Positions 7,415 through 17,701 of a stretch of 52,827 nt of DNA are shown here, piece by piece (the stretch's first letter is position 1; each line of letters begins with the position of its first letter). The translations under genes were made by a program, and so were the position numbers. The notes under the pieces were generated by a model. It searched no databases, was not told the DNA's origin, and saw nothing but the letters and a program-made list of their open reading frames with translations. The DNA is from Microcoleus sp. bin48.metabat.b7b8b9.023 (GTDB taxonomy: Bacteria; Cyanobacteriota; Cyanobacteriia; Cyanobacteriales; Microcoleaceae): positions 1-52,827 of the forward strand of contig NZ_JAAFKG010000053.1 in NCBI RefSeq assembly GCF_013299185.1, read 5' to 3'.

Positions 7415-9289
7415 TTAAACAAACATGGTATTCTGCCAAATCTTAATAGTTTTGTCACTGCTGCCACTAGCCAAAAACTCTCCTTCCGGGCTAAAATTTA
7501 CCGAGTAAACCGAGTTAGTATGACCTGCAATATTGCAAATTTCTTGACCGTCTTTAACTCGCCAAATCTTGATAGTTTGATTGCTGCTGCTGGCTATAAT
7601 CTCGCTATCTGGACTAAAGGCGATCGAATCGACGTACCAGGAATGTCCTGTAATAGTTAAAACTTCTTGCCAATCTTTTACCCACCAAATCTTAATAGTA
7701 TTGTCGTGGCTGCCGCTAGCCAAAAACTCGCCATTGGGACTAAAAGCTATGCAGCGAACGCAGTCTGTATGACCTGTCAGCGTGCGAAGTAGCTTCCCAT
7801 CTTTGACTCGCCAAATCTTGATGGTTCTATCCCAACTGCTGCTAGCAAGAGTTTCTCCATCGGGGCTGAAAGCGACACAATAAACTAAGTTGATGTGGCC
7901 TGCTAGCGTGCAGATTTCTTGTCCGTCTTTGACTCGCCAAATCTTGATTGTTCTGTCCCAACTGCTGCTAGCAATTAGAGTTCCATCGGGACTGAATGCT
8001 GCGCCGTAAACTGAGTTGCTGTGACCCACAAGCGATCGCATTTCTTGCCCGTCTTTCATGCGCCAAAGTTTGATTGTTTTGTCGTGGCTGCTGCTGGCTA
8101 GCATCAGTCCGTCGGGGCTGAAAGCTACTGTATAAACTGAGTTTGTATGGCCTGCGAGAGTTACTATTTCTTGCCCGTCTTCTACTCGCCACAGTTTGAT
8201 TGTTTTGTCATCACTAGCGCTGGCTATGACTTCTCCGTTGGGGCTGAAAGCAACAGAGTAAATTAAGTTTTTGTGACCTGTTAAGGTGTGAATACATTGC
8301 CAGTTATAGGTTGGTTTTTGGGGTTCGGCGGAAGTTTTTTGTGGTTTAATTAACTTGTTGGATGTTTTTTCGGGTATTACTAGGTCGATCGCACTTTGCG
8401 GATTAATTTCTTTTAATACTTCAATTGCTGTTTGATAACGACGGTTAGTAGCATTGTCAATCAGTTTATCTAAAATTTTACCTAGTTCTTCACTGACTGG
8501 GTTGTTCGTTAAATACTGCCGCCAAATCCAGGCATCCTCGCCCGGATCGAAGAGGTCGAAGGGGGAAACTTGTGTTAGCAAGTACAGGCAAGTTACGCCT
8601 AAACTGTACAAATCGCTGGTAAAAAATGCTTTGCCTCTGGCTTGTTCGGGGGCGATGTATTCGGGGCTGCCGATGCTGGTTCCTGTTTTGAGTAATGCCG
8701 TACCTGTGGCAATTTTGGCTGCGCCAAAATCTACTAAAACTAATTGTTTGTCTGTGGCACGGCGAATGATGTTTCCGGGTTTGATGTCTCGGTGAATGAC
8801 GTTGTGCGAGTGGATGAAGTGAATGACTGGTAGTAAGCTATTGAGTAAGTCTTTGATTTGAGTTTCTGTAAATGTGCCTTCTTGTTCGACGATTTGTGCT
8901 AAATTTTGTCCATCGATAAATTCTTGTACTACGTATTGTCGGTTGTCTTGGGTGGAATAGGCTAATAGTTCTGGAATTTGGGGGTGTTTGCCCAATTCGT
9001 CCAATCGCATTGCTTCTTGTTCAAACAGTTGGGCTGCTTTTTTGCTGTTACGATCGACTCCAGATGGTATTAGTTGGCTGTCTGGTAAAAATTGCTTGAT
9101 GACGCAGCGGGGTTTGGAGGGTTTGTCTTCGTCTACGGCGAGAAATGTTCTGCCAAAGCCGCCTTGTCCGATCGCCTTTATAGCACGGTATCTGTCGCGC
9201 AGCAGCAGTTTTGACCGGCAATTGCGGCAAATTTTGGCTGCATCCGGGTTGTGGGGCTTGGAACAGTTCGGGTTTAAACAGTAACTCAT
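7415..9289 (-). CDS. Ser/Thr protein kinase with C-terminal WD40 propeller
   Basis: A 624-aa regulatory kinase. Residues 1-25 form a four-Cys zinc ribbon (CLNPNCSK...CRNC). A Hanks-type kinase follows with Gly loop GQGGFGRTF, the catalytic Lys in CVIKQF, HRDIKPGNII and VDFGAAK, so all key catalytic residues are present. From about residue 335 there are seven WD40 repeats (GH...VAFSPDG...LASSS.D.TIKIWR), enough for one complete propeller, the last ending in KIWQ. The repeats are very similar to one another, implying recent internal duplication. Probably a cytosolic signalling scaffold; the substrate is unknown. Confidence 0.93.
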   Translation of the reverse strand: MSYCLNPNCSKPHNPDAAKICRNCRSKLLLRDRYRAIKAIGQGGFGRTFLAVDEDKPSKPRCVIKQFLPDSQLIPSGVDRNSKKAAQLFEQEAMRLDELGKHPQIPELLAYSTQDNRQYVVQEFIDGQNLAQIVEQEGTFTETQIKDLLNSLLPVIHFIHSHNVIHRDIKPGNIIRRATDKQLVLVDFGAAKIATGTALLKTGTSIGSPEYIAPEQARGKAFFTSDLYSLGVTCLYLLTQVSPFDLFDPGEDAWIWRQYLTNNPVSEELGKILDKLIDNATNRRYQTAIEVLKEINPQSAIDLVIPEKTSNKLIKPQKTSAEPQKPTYNWQCIHTLTGHKNLIYSVAFSPNGEVIASASDDKTIKLWRVEDGQEIVTLAGHTNSVYTVAFSPDGLMLASSSHDKTIKLWRMKDGQEMRSLVGHSNSVYGAAFSPDGTLIASSSWDRTIKIWRVKDGQEICTLAGHINLVYCVAFSPDGETLASSSWDRTIKIWRVKDGKLLRTLTGHTDCVRCIAFSPNGEFLASGSHDNTIKIWWVKDWQEVLTITGHSWYVDSIAFSPDSEIIASSSNQTIKIWRVKDGQEICNIAGHTNSVYSVNFSPEGEFLASGSSDKTIKIWQNTMFV

Positions 9290-9320
9290 TCGATTTTAGA
9301 TTTTAGATTTTAGATAAGAC

Positions 9321-9450
9321 GGCGGTTGAAACCGCGTCTACACAAACGAAGTCTGCCTCCGCAGACTGAAGAAAATAAAAAAATTTTAACCGCTTTTGTC
9401 TTCAACCCGCGGAGGCGGGTTTGGTTTGTATAGACGCGGTTTCAACCGCC
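9321..9450. repeat. palindromic MITE-like element
   Basis: Terminal inverted repeats of 27 bp (9321-9347 and 9424-9450) match at 26 positions. Inside are two smaller hairpins, GTCTGC-CTCC-GCAGAC and one around CCCGCGGAGGCGGG. There is no coding capacity. It sits between the stops of two minus-strand loci and could act as a terminator or be a non-autonomous mobile repeat. Confidence 0.7.
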
Positions 9451-9473
9451 CGGTATTCCGATCCCAAGCTATT

Positions 9474-10445
9474 TTAGAAGTTCCACATGACGGGATTGTC
9501 ATCTAAACGATCGGTGACTGTTCGCCCGGGTGACTGTTCGCCCGATCGCGTCAATCTCTTTTAAGTCCTCCTGACTTAACTTTACCTCAGCCACTTTAGC
9601 GTTATCGGTGGCTTGTTGGGCGTCGCGGGCGCCGACAATTGCATTGGTTTGCGGCTGCACAATCAACCAGGCCAATGCTAAGTTTCCCAAGCTTGTCTGG
9701 TGGCGATCGGCAATTGGCGGCAGTTGATTTAATGCTGTTTGCACTCGGGCATAATTTTCTTTGAGGAACAGCTTATTTTTGGCGCGGCGATCTCCTTCTG
9801 CACATTTGTGTTCTGGCCCAAATTCACCTGTCAATATTCCTTGGGCTAGAGATGAATAGGCGATGATTGAGATATGATTTTCTTGACAGTAGAGCATGGC
9901 GTCTTTTTCTACGCAGCGCCAAAACAGAGAATAGGGCGGTTGCAAGCTGTCAATGCGTCCGTATTGGGAGGCTTCTGCTATTTGGGCCTGGGAAAAGTTG
10001 GAAACGCCGATCGCCCGAATCTTCCCCTGTTGCTTTAATTTGTTCAGGGCGTCCATTGTTTCGGCAATTGGTACAGCTTTGGAATTCCAAGTGTCGGCGG
10101 GCCAGTGGATTTGGTACAGGTCGATATAATCGGTGTTGAGGTTTTTTAGCGATCGCACGCTTCGACTACCAAATCTGCTCTGAGGTGGTTGGCAAAGACT
10201 TTGCTAGCATATACTACTTGCGATCGCACGTCTGAAAGTGCTTGACCGATAATTTGTTCCGAATGCCCTTCTCCGTAAACCTCAGCCGTATCAAAGGTGG
10301 TAATACCGGCCTCAAAAGCGGCGCGCATGGCTTTGACACTTTCAGCATCCTCAATTCCCACCAACATCCACTTCCCAGCTTGCCAAGTCCCCATAATTAT
10401 CGGGGTTATTTGAATTTCCGATGTCCCCAATTGTCGCTTTTCCAT
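9474..10445 (-). pseudogene. aldo/keto reductase, broken by two frameshifts
   Basis: An NADPH-dependent aldo/keto reductase. The N-terminal part keeps FDTAEVYGEGHSEQ (catalytic Asp/Tyr region) and the rest keeps TDYIDLYQIHWP, AIGVSNFS and the NAIVGARDAQQ cofactor region. The frame breaks near 10150: restoring VVEAC-xR-SLKNL needs 4 extra bases, at a GCGATCGC (HIP1) site. Near the 3' end a perfect 16-bp tandem duplication (9513-9528 and 9529-9544) breaks the frame again. Removing one copy restores TVTDRLDDNPVMWNF and a stop at 9474. Two independent lesions argue for a true pseudogene rather than one sequencing error. Confidence 0.88.
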
Positions 10446-10570
10446 ACCCTAAGTCCTCATTTGGATTTTTAGTATTCACCCTCAATCTATCTAATTTTAA
10501 CAGAAAAAAGTAGGTATAGTAGCTTTGAGTCACCGATTTTGTTACTATTGTTAAACTCTAAAAAACACCT

Positions 10571-11182
10571 ATGAAATCAACTACTTGCGCGCTGAAAGAA
10601 TGGAATGTAGCGGTTAATGCTTTAGAATGTGGCAAAACGATTTTGCTGTTGCGAAAGGGTGGTATTCGCGAGCAAGCGGGACAGTTTAATGTCAGTGACA
10701 AGCAAGTCTTGCTTTATCCAACTTTTGAACACCAACAACCTGATTTATTAAAGCCAGATTTTGCAAGTCAAGTGAAAATTGTAGAATCGGGTTGGCATCC
10801 AGAAAATATTAGAATTGCCAGTTGGGCTGAGATTACTGATGTTTTTTTGGTGGCTTGGGAGCCAGCAATTAAGGCACTGTTTCCTTACCATATTTGGAAT
10901 GAAAAATTTGTCGGCGACCGCCTGAAATGGAAACAAAACCAGCCAATTTATATTTTATTGCTGCGCGCTTATCGCCTCGCAGAAACAGCCGAAATTCCGT
11001 ACATTTCTGAATACGGCGGTTGTCGTTCTTGGATTGATTTGGCAAGTCCTATTTCTCTGGAGGGGAGTGAAGCTGTTTTAAGCGATGGAGAGTACATTGC
11101 ACGATCGCATGAAATTCGCAATCTGATGGCAAATCCTCCGAATGCCGATGGTTTGCAGAAAATCACAACGCTGACGGTTTAA
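10571..11182 (+). CDS. DUF1802 family protein
   Basis: A 203-aa cytosolic protein of the DUF1802 family, common in cyanobacteria. The recognisable start is ALKEWNVAVNALECGKTILLLRKGGIRE, followed by FNVSDKQVLLYPTFEHQQP. Function unknown. It stands alone, with normal codon use for the region. Confidence 0.8.
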   Translation: MKSTTCALKEWNVAVNALECGKTILLLRKGGIREQAGQFNVSDKQVLLYPTFEHQQPDLLKPDFASQVKIVESGWHPENIRIASWAEITDVFLVAWEPAIKALFPYHIWNEKFVGDRLKWKQNQPIYILLLRAYRLAETAEIPYISEYGGCRSWIDLASPISLEGSEAVLSDGEYIARSHEIRNLMANPPNADGLQKITTLTV

Positions 11183-11218
11183 AATTTATCTACGTATAAC
11201 TTGTTGAAAGTTGATAGA

Positions 11219-11446
11219 ATGTATTGGTATTGTTGTATGGGTAGCAACGAGCTGCTTTTTAAGCCCTTACAAAAAATAGACTTTCTACGTTTGGCTCATG
11301 TTTTGCCAGTATCTGTTACAGATGATAGCTGTACGATCGCTCCGATGAATGTTCGTCAATTGAAGGGAAGCATTCAGACTTTACAGGATGGGTGCTGTGA
11401 AATTGCCATGAAGATCGATCGCGCTTGCAAGGAAGGTTTGCAATGA
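11219..11446 (+). CDS. small hypothetical protein overlapping the sensor kinase start
   Basis: A 75-aa reading frame (start at ATG 11219 or 11237) with no recognised domain; it contains four cysteines. Its stop overlaps the sensor-kinase ATG as ATGA (11443-11446), the usual sign of translational coupling, which is the main reason to think it is translated. No Shine-Dalgarno is visible for it, so it may be only a chance upstream frame. Confidence 0.35.
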   Translation: MYWYCCMGSNELLFKPLQKIDFLRLAHVLPVSVTDDSCTIAPMNVRQLKGSIQTLQDGCCEIAMKIDRACKEGLQ

Positions 11447-14400
11447 GTCAGATCCAGCGCACCGTCTTGATTGTCGATCGCAGCCCGGAAGACTGTCATA
11501 AGTACCGACAGTATCTGCTGCGCGATCGCGAGTACCAATACAAAATAATCGCAGCGCCGTTAGGAAAAGAAGGGTTGGCGCTGTGGGAACAACACCAGCC
11601 GGATCTGGTGTTGCTCGATTACCGGCTGCCAGATATGGACGGTTTGCAATTTATCGCCCAACTGCGAAGCAAAATAGTATCGCAGCGATATTTGTCTGTA
11701 ATTGTAGTCGGAGTCGGGAATGAGACGATCGCAGTCGAAGCTATCAAAGCCGGCGCCCAAGACTATCTCATCAAAGAACAATTGACACCGGAGAGCTTGC
11801 GGCTGGCGGTGAATGCGACGATCGACAAAGCGCAATTACACGCCAAATTGCAACAAAACGAAGAACGCTTGCACTTAGCGTTGAAAGCCGCTGGGATGGG
11901 TACTTGGGAATGGCAGATTCCTAAGAATTGTGTGGTGTGGTCTAATCTGGTAGGGCCGATTTTTGGTCTACCGCTGGGAACTTCTCCGGCAAGTTATGAA
12001 GATTTTATCGAACTCGTACATCCCGAAGACCGCGAGATTATTGGCGAGGCTATTACCAGTACCCTTGGGACAGGGATTAACTATGAAGTTGAATTTCGCA
12101 CTGTCTGGGCCGATGGTTCGCTGCATTGGGTAGGCGCTAAAGGGCAACTTTACTATGACTGGGCTGGCAAACCGCTGCGGTTCCTGGGTACAGTAGTAGA
12201 CCTCACTCAGTCGAAACAGGCAGAAGCAGAACGCCTGCAACGATTGCAGCGAGAGCGCGCGATCGCCCTAATTGCTCAACAAGTTCACCAATCGCTGGAT
12301 TTAGAGCGCGTTTTGCAAACAACCGTAGAGGAAGTGCGACAGTTTCTCGACACGGATCGGGCGATCGTGTTTCGCTTGCAGCCAGATGGTAGCGGGACTG
12401 TGGTAGCAGAATCTGTGGGCACTGCGTGGCGATCGATCCTAGCTTCCCAAATCTACGATCCCTGTTTGGCCGAGAGTTATCTCGAACCCTACCGTCAAGG
12501 ATTGGTGACGGCAAAAACAGATATTCACGATGTCTCGATCGACCCTTGTCACGTCGAACTGCTGGCTCAATTTCAAGTCAGGGCAAATCTAGTCGTACCC
12601 ATCCTGCACGAAAAACAGTGTTGGGGACTGCTGATTGTCCATCACTGCGGCGGCCCGCGCCTGTGGCAACCTTTAGAAATTGATTTGCTTCAGCAGTTGG
12701 CCCAGCAGGTGAGCATTGCTATCCGGCAGGCAGAGCTTTATCAGCAAGCACAACACGAACTGCAAGAGCGGAAGCGCACCGAAGCAATTTTACGGGAAAG
12801 CGAAGAACGCTTCCGCCAGTTAGCAGAAAGCATCGATGCTGTGTTCTGGATTTCCGATTACCCTTCGGGGCGAGTGCTTTATGTCAGTCCTGCCTACGAA
12901 CGGCTGTGGGGCTTGAATCCCAAATCTTTGTATGATGACTCTCGGGTTTGGCAGGATTTAGTGCATCCGGAACACCGCGAATCGAACGCCCGAGCGTTTG
13001 AGCAGAAAGCTGTTGAAGGCAAGTTCGATGAAGAGTACCGGATTGTTTTGCCCGATCGCACTGTACGCTGGGTGAGAGACCGCTGTTTTCCGGTCAAAGA
13101 TGAGACAGGAAGGATTTATCGGCTCACAGGAATTGCTGAGGATATTACCGATCGCAAACAAGCTGAAATCGCTTTGCTAGAGAACGAACGCCAGTTTGCA
13201 ACCCTAGCAGAAGCCTCTCCCGCTGCCATTTTCCGGTTCGATCTTCAAAATAATTGTCTCTATGTCAACCGCCGTTGGGGCGAAATGACAGGCCGATCGG
13301 TAGAAGAGGCGTTGGGGATGGGATGGGTGCAAGCTTTACATCCCGACGAACACGAGCGTCTGAGGAGAGAATGGCAAGAGTGGCGTGAAAAACCTGAGCC
13401 CAGAGGAATTTACCAGAACGAAGGCAGGCACGTAAAGCCAGACGGCAGCATTACCTGGTACTACACCCAGTCACTGCCCTACCTAGACAGTAACGGAACG
13501 GTGACGGGCTACGTGGGAACCTTGATCGACATCACCAAGCGCAAACAAGCAGAAGCATCCTTGCGCCACAACGAGCAACTCCTGCGATTGGCACTGTCGG
13601 GGGCCCATGCCGGCTCGTGGCACTGGGAAATTCCTACTGGTAAAGTTTTTTGGTCCCGGGAAAATTTCGATTTGTACGGACTCGATCCTGCGAAGGGTGC
13701 GCCCGAATACGCAGATTGGTTAAATGCCGTGCACCCCGAGGATCGCGATCGAGTCAATGCAGAGGTGGAGAGAGTTGTAGAGCAACACTGCGAAGAGTTT
13801 CACTGCGAATTCCGCATTGTTCACCCGAAATACGGCGTGCGGTGGCTTCTGGGGCTGGCCCGCCTCAGCTTAAGCCCGCAAAATGAACCGCTACAGTTGA
13901 GCGGCATTAACCTCGACATTACCGATCGCAAACAAGCTGAGGAAGAGATCCGTCAAAGCGAAGAACGCTATCGATATTTAACTGAATCAATCCCACAATT
14001 AGTATGGACAGCAAACGCTGAGGGAGTATTGCTAGATGTCAACCAACGCTGGTTAGATTTTACTGGGTTGACGCTAGCACAAGCCCAAGCCGAAGGTTGG
14101 CCGGCGGTTGTCCATCCTGAGGATGTCTCTATGATGGGCGATCGTTGGATGTCTGCTCAACAAGACGGCAGCCCTTATCAAGCCGAAGGTAGATTGCGGC
14201 GCTGCGACGGCGTGTATCGATGGTTTTTGCACCAAGCTATTCCCGTCAAGAATGAATCGGATCGAGTTGTCAAATGGTTTGGTACCGCAACTGATATTGA
14301 AGACCAAAAATGCTTGGAAAAGCAGCGGGACAGTATTTTGCAGCAGGAAAAAGCTCTGCGCGCAGCAGCGGAAAAAGCTAACCGTGCTAAGGATGAATTT

Positions 14401-15111
14401 TTGGCTGTGCTTTCTCACGAATTGCGATCGCCCTTGAATCCGATCCTGGGATGGGCGCAACTGCTGCAAAGTCAAGCTTTGAATGCGGCTCAAACTGCTA
14501 AAGCTTTAGACACGATCGAGCGCAATGCCAGATTGCAGACTCAGTTGATTGATGATTTGCTCGATATTGCGGGGATTATGCACGGCAAACTGAGCTTGAA
14601 TCCCACCCCGGTGAATTTGAGTTTGGCTGTCGAATCTGCGATCGATACTGTGAAAACGGCAGCGGTGGCTAAGTCGATCGAGATTCATGCGGTGGTGCCG
14701 GATCTGGGGTTGGTGTCGGGCGATGCGGTGCGACTCCAGCAGATTGTCTGGAACTTGCTTTCTAATGCGATTAAGTTTACTCCCAACGGTGGCAGAGTGG
14801 AGATTCGGCTGGAGCGATCGGGCAATCGGGCGCTGATTGCCGTCAGCGATACCGGTAAAGGCATCCACCCTGACTTTTTGCTATCTATTTTTGATTCTTT
14901 TTACCAGGAAGACGTGTCTCTGACGCGCAAATATGGCGGGCTGGGATTGGGATTGGCGATCGTCCGCCATTTAGTCGAAGCACACGGCGGGACAATTGCT
15001 GCGGAGAGTGCGGGCGAGAATCAGGGATCTACTTTTAGGGTAAGTTTGCCGCTTTTAAAGGCTGAACCTGAGATGAACTTAGCAGAGGAAGTAGAGGAAG
15101 TGCGATCTTAG
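11443..15111 (+). CDS. hybrid sensor histidine kinase REC-PAS-GAF-PAS4-HisKA-HATPase, possible cyanobacteriochrome
   Basis: A 1222-aa soluble sensor kinase. Rough order: receiver domain 6-125 ([13 protein letters not shown] with phospho-Asp); PAS 143-255; GAF 275-435; four more PAS domains (about 448-575, 578-700, 703-828, 830-955), most ending D-I-T-x-R-K; HisKA with [10 protein letters not shown] (His992); HATPase to about 1210 ([16 protein letters not shown]). The GAF has D339-P-C341-L and C369-H370 followed by [10 protein letters not shown], which matches the second-Cys (DXCF-like, F to L here) and bilin-Cys/His motifs of cyanobacteriochromes. The ATG at 11443 has GGAAGG 6 nt upstream. 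No transmembrane segment seen. Light sensing is an inference from these residues. Confidence 0.9.
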   Translation: MSQIQRTVLIVDRSPEDCHKYRQYLLRDREYQYKIIAAPLGKEGLALWEQHQPDLVLLDYRLPDMDGLQFIAQLRSKIVSQRYLSVIVVGVGNETIAVEAIKAGAQDYLIKEQLTPESLRLAVNATIDKAQLHAKLQQNEERLHLALKAAGMGTWEWQIPKNCVVWSNLVGPIFGLPLGTSPASYEDFIELVHPEDREIIGEAITSTLGTGINYEVEFRTVWADGSLHWVGAKGQLYYDWAGKPLRFLGTVVDLTQSKQAEAERLQRLQRERAIALIAQQVHQSLDLERVLQTTVEEVRQFLDTDRAIVFRLQPDGSGTVVAESVGTAWRSILASQIYDPCLAESYLEPYRQGLVTAKTDIHDVSIDPCHVELLAQFQVRANLVVPILHEKQCWGLLIVHHCGGPRLWQPLEIDLLQQLAQQVSIAIRQAELYQQAQHELQERKRTEAILRESEERFRQLAESIDAVFWISDYPSGRVLYVSPAYERLWGLNPKSLYDDSRVWQDLVHPEHRESNARAFEQKAVEGKFDEEYRIVLPDRTVRWVRDRCFPVKDETGRIYRLTGIAEDITDRKQAEIALLENERQFATLAEASPAAIFRFDLQNNCLYVNRRWGEMTGRSVEEALGMGWVQALHPDEHERLRREWQEWREKPEPRGIYQNEGRHVKPDGSITWYYTQSLPYLDSNGTVTGYVGTLIDITKRKQAEASLRHNEQLLRLALSGAHAGSWHWEIPTGKVFWSRENFDLYGLDPAKGAPEYADWLNAVHPEDRDRVNAEVERVVEQHCEEFHCEFRIVHPKYGVRWLLGLARLSLSPQNEPLQLSGINLDITDRKQAEEEIRQSEERYRYLTESIPQLVWTANAEGVLLDVNQRWLDFTGLTLAQAQAEGWPAVVHPEDVSMMGDRWMSAQQDGSPYQAEGRLRRCDGVYRWFLHQAIPVKNESDRVVKWFGTATDIEDQKCLEKQRDSILQQEKALRAAAEKANRAKDEFLAVLSHELRSPLNPILGWAQLLQSQALNAAQTAKALDTIERNARLQTQLIDDLLDIAGIMHGKLSLNPTPVNLSLAVESAIDTVKTAAVAKSIEIHAVVPDLGLVSGDAVRLQQIVWNLLSNAIKFTPNGGRVEIRLERSGNRALIAVSDTGKGIHPDFLLSIFDSFYQEDVSLTRKYGGLGLGLAIVRHLVEAHGGTIAAESAGENQGSTFRVSLPLLKAEPEMNLAEEVEEVRS

Positions 15112-15162
15112 GTACGTTGTTGGGCTTCAGCCCTCTTAGGTACGTTGTTGCGCTTCAGCGCT
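15107..15162 (+). repeat. tandem 28-bp hairpin repeat
   Basis: Two adjacent 28-bp units start at the kinase stop codon. Each ends in a 4-bp stem with loop TTCA: GGGC-TTCA-GCCC in unit 1, GCGC-TTCA-GCGC in unit 2. The stem differs by a paired change on both arms, so the hairpin is conserved rather than the sequence. Confidence 0.7.
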
Positions 15163-15219
15163 CTCTTAATAGATAAAACCGGAGCGAAGACAGCGCAACT
15201 ACATACCTTAAATACAAAT

Positions 15220-15897
15220 TCAGTCCTCTTTAACACCTTTCAATGTACTTTTCGAGAGACGCGCTTCCACGAAACCCAGCCCAAAATCCGCAGCTAAGGC
15301 CATCAAAGCCGCCGGAATTGCCCCAGCCAAAAGTAACTGATTGTTGACTGTAGCAACGCCCCGAAAAATAAAGACTCCCAAGCCACCTGCACCAATTGCC
15401 GCCGCAATAGTTGCTAGCCCGATCGCAATTACCGCAGCAACTCGCACGCCCGCCAGAATCACGCCCAGCGCTAGGGGAAGTTCCACCTGCCACAACAGTT
15501 GCATATCCGTCATTCCCATGCCTGTCCCGGCCATCACAATCGCCCGATCGACGCCGATAATGCCCGTGTAAGTATTGCGGACAATTGGCAGTAGGGAATA
15601 GAGTGTCAGGGCGATGATTGCCGTGCGATCGCCTATTCCGCCCAATACCGGCACCGGAATTAGCAAGCCAAACAAAGCCAAACTGGGAATTGTTTGCATA
15701 ATATTCGCAAAGCCCAAAATCGGCTTTTTCAATTTGGGTTTTCTCGTGACTAAAATCCCCAGAGGAATTCCCACAATCGTAGATATAACAATCGCGACTA
15801 TTACTAAATATAAGTGTTCCATCGACCTCTGAACCATCTCAGCACCATAGCGGTTAATAAAATTAATCATTGCGTAATTCATGATTGCTAACAGCAT
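15220..15897 (-). CDS. ABC transporter permease, osmoprotectant (OpuBB/OpuCB) type
   Basis: A 225-aa inner-membrane permease of the glycine betaine/choline/proline ABC family with about six hydrophobic segments. The Opu-type IMQTIPSLALFGLLIPV motif is present, along with the coupling loop MAGTGMGMTDMQLLWQVELP. It lies 14 bp downstream of the matching ATPase gene on the same strand, so the two form an operon. No substrate-binding protein gene is adjacent, so that subunit must be elsewhere. The first residues MLLAI may not be used; MNYAM five codons in is an alternative start. Confidence 0.88.
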   Translation of the reverse strand: MLLAIMNYAMINFINRYGAEMVQRSMEHLYLVIVAIVISTIVGIPLGILVTRKPKLKKPILGFANIMQTIPSLALFGLLIPVPVLGGIGDRTAIIALTLYSLLPIVRNTYTGIIGVDRAIVMAGTGMGMTDMQLLWQVELPLALGVILAGVRVAAVIAIGLATIAAAIGAGGLGVFIFRGVATVNNQLLLAGAIPAALMALAADFGLGFVEARLSKSTLKGVKED

Positions 15898-15911
15898 TCG
15901 TATTTAGCTAA

Positions 15912-16649
15912 TTAAAAAGATTCCAAAAAGGCGCGAGCTTCTGGATGCTGAGATTTCATAAAATTCTCAGGCGATGCCAATTCAACCAACCTTCCGTCTT
16001 GCATCAAACCAATTCTAGAGGCTAAAAAAAAAGCTTCTTGAATTCCGTGAGTCACAAAAATCACAGTTTTCCCTAGTTGCTGCTGCAATTGACCGAATTC
16101 CCGCTGTAATTCCAGGCGAGTAATGGGATCTAAAGCACCAAACGGTTCATCCATTAATAGCAGCGGAGGATCTGCTGCAAGTGCTCTGGCGACGCCTACA
16201 CGCTGCCGCTGTCCCCCGGATAACTGATGGGGATAGCGTTTGGCGAAGTGCTGGGGGTCGAGGTTGACTAATTCTAACAGTTGGCGGACGCGAGATTGTA
16301 TGCGATCGCCCTCCCAGCCTTCCAATTTCGGCACTAAACCAACGTTTTGCTCGACGGTAAAATGGGGAAACAAACCGATTTCTTGAATTACGTAGCCAAT
16401 TTTTCGCCGCAGTTGAATTGCGTTCCACTGAGTTGTCGGTTTTCCCATGACAAGCACTTCGCCACTGCTTGGCGTTAGTAAATTGTTAATTAATTTCATG
16501 GTAGTAGTTTTGCCACTACCGCTGCGTCCTAACAATACTAAAATTTCTCCTTGGAACACTTTAAAATTGAGTTTTTCTACTAAATATCTGCGGTTGAGCC
16601 GATATGTAACGTCGAGGCATTCGACAGCAACTTCATTGTTGAGAGCCAT
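15912..16649 (-). CDS. ABC transporter ATPase, osmoprotectant (OpuA/OpuC-like) type
   Basis: A 245-aa ATPase partner of the permease just downstream. Walker A is GRSGSGKTTT, the signature is LSGGQRQRVG, Walker B LLLMDEPFGALD, and the H-loop FVTHG. The overall likeness is to OpuCA/ProV ATPases but without the C-terminal CBS domains that sense ionic strength in some of them. It would energise uptake of compatible solutes; the substrate is inferred from family only. Confidence 0.9.
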   Translation of the reverse strand: MALNNEVAVECLDVTYRLNRRYLVEKLNFKVFQGEILVLLGRSGSGKTTTMKLINNLLTPSSGEVLVMGKPTTQWNAIQLRRKIGYVIQEIGLFPHFTVEQNVGLVPKLEGWEGDRIQSRVRQLLELVNLDPQHFAKRYPHQLSGGQRQRVGVARALAADPPLLLMDEPFGALDPITRLELQREFGQLQQQLGKTVIFVTHGIQEAFFLASRIGLMQDGRLVELASPENFMKSQHPEARAFLESF

Positions 16650-16723
16650 GATTAGTTTGGGTGATATTGGTTTTAATAAATCGTCAATCGGCGAGTGTTG
16701 CGGGAGAATCCAAAATCCAAAAT

Positions 16724-17281
16724 CTACAATCTAAAATTATCTTGGTTTTGCCATTCTAGCAACAAGGCTCGACATTGGAGGCAAGTTAATTTTTTGAGCA
16801 AGTCGCGAATTCCGTCGGGGGTTACAGGATATGCAGCACCGATTAGTTCGGGGTTTACTGTGGCTGTGGGGTGCAATTCTGCTACAAAACCGTAGAGTTT
16901 TTGATTGGAGAATGAACTGTTGATTTCCCAGCCTGTGGTGTTGATTGGTTGGATGCGGGCGATCGCACTTTCTGTCACTCCTAGTTCTTTTTTGATTATA
17001 GCTGGAACTGTGGCTGCTGGTGTTGCGGCTTCTGGTACGCGACCGCCGGGAAAGTCGAGGGTTGCTGCTGCTACGCCGGCGCGATACATCGGTGAGGGCA
17101 ACAGCAATTTGTCAGCTTGAATTGTTAAGACGACCACTGAATCTGGTCTTTCTACTCGCCAATATTCTACTATTTGCCCTTCGGTTGTTTCGAGATGTTC
17201 GCCAATTAGTTTTACCCAATGAGAGTTGATTTCTACAAATCTGTCTAGAGTTTTCCAGTTGAAATTTTCGGTTGGGTTCAT
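16724..17281 (-). CDS. Nudix-like hydrolase with a degenerate Nudix box
   Basis: A 185-aa protein beginning MNPTENFNWK. I chose the ATG at 17281 because any upstream extension would be encoded by tandem TTGACAG repeats. The fold and the FPGGRVPEA...PAIIKKELGV segment resemble the Nudix family, but the catalytic R-E-x-x-E-E core is changed (IIKKELG), so metal-dependent hydrolysis may be lost or altered. It lies upstream of the osmoprotectant ABC genes on the same strand, 74 bp away. The substrate cannot be guessed. Confidence 0.65.
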   Translation of the reverse strand: MNPTENFNWKTLDRFVEINSHWVKLIGEHLETTEGQIVEYWRVERPDSVVVLTIQADKLLLPSPMYRAGVAAATLDFPGGRVPEAATPAATVPAIIKKELGVTESAIARIQPINTTGWEINSSFSNQKLYGFVAELHPTATVNPELIGAAYPVTPDGIRDLLKKLTCLQCRALLLEWQNQDNFRL

Positions 17282-17376
17282 GTTGACAGTTGACAGTTGA
17301 CAGTTGACAGTTGACAGTTTGTAGGGGCGGCGGATGGTGCGTGCCCGCCCTCTTAGTTGACAGTTGACAGTTGACC
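17282..17376. repeat. heptamer tandem repeats (STRR type)
   Basis: Five tandem GTTGACA units (17282-17316), a GC-rich spacer, then about three more (17356-17376). Heptameric short tandemly repeated sequences are well known in cyanobacteria. They abut the start codon of the Nudix-like gene, so copy number could affect its promoter or leader. Confidence 0.75.
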
Positions 17377-17701
17377 GAAGCAAGAAGGAAGAGAGAATAG
17401 GGAAGAACGAAGAGGGACAAAATAATTAAGAATATTCTAAGCGTCGGCCATGGTTGCTATAAATTAAATGTTTTGACCGATCGATCGTAATTGATAATTG
17501 TCGATCGCCCAAATAGTCGATCGGTCTTTTCAGCTTTGACCCGGTTTTTCGATCTAGATTGTAAATTTTTGCTACAATAGCACACAGAACCCAAGAAAAT
17601 TCAGTAGCATAGACTACATAATCTAAGTTGATCTGCGCCTTTGGTGATGAGTTGTTGAAACCCCGCAAGGCGTGCTGACTTTTAGCTCTACAGGAGTAGT
17701 T

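Noticed and set aside
17282..17383. N-terminal extension of the Nudix-like protein
   Set aside because: It would be encoded by the heptamer repeats (TVNCQLSTVNCQL type), which is not credible protein.
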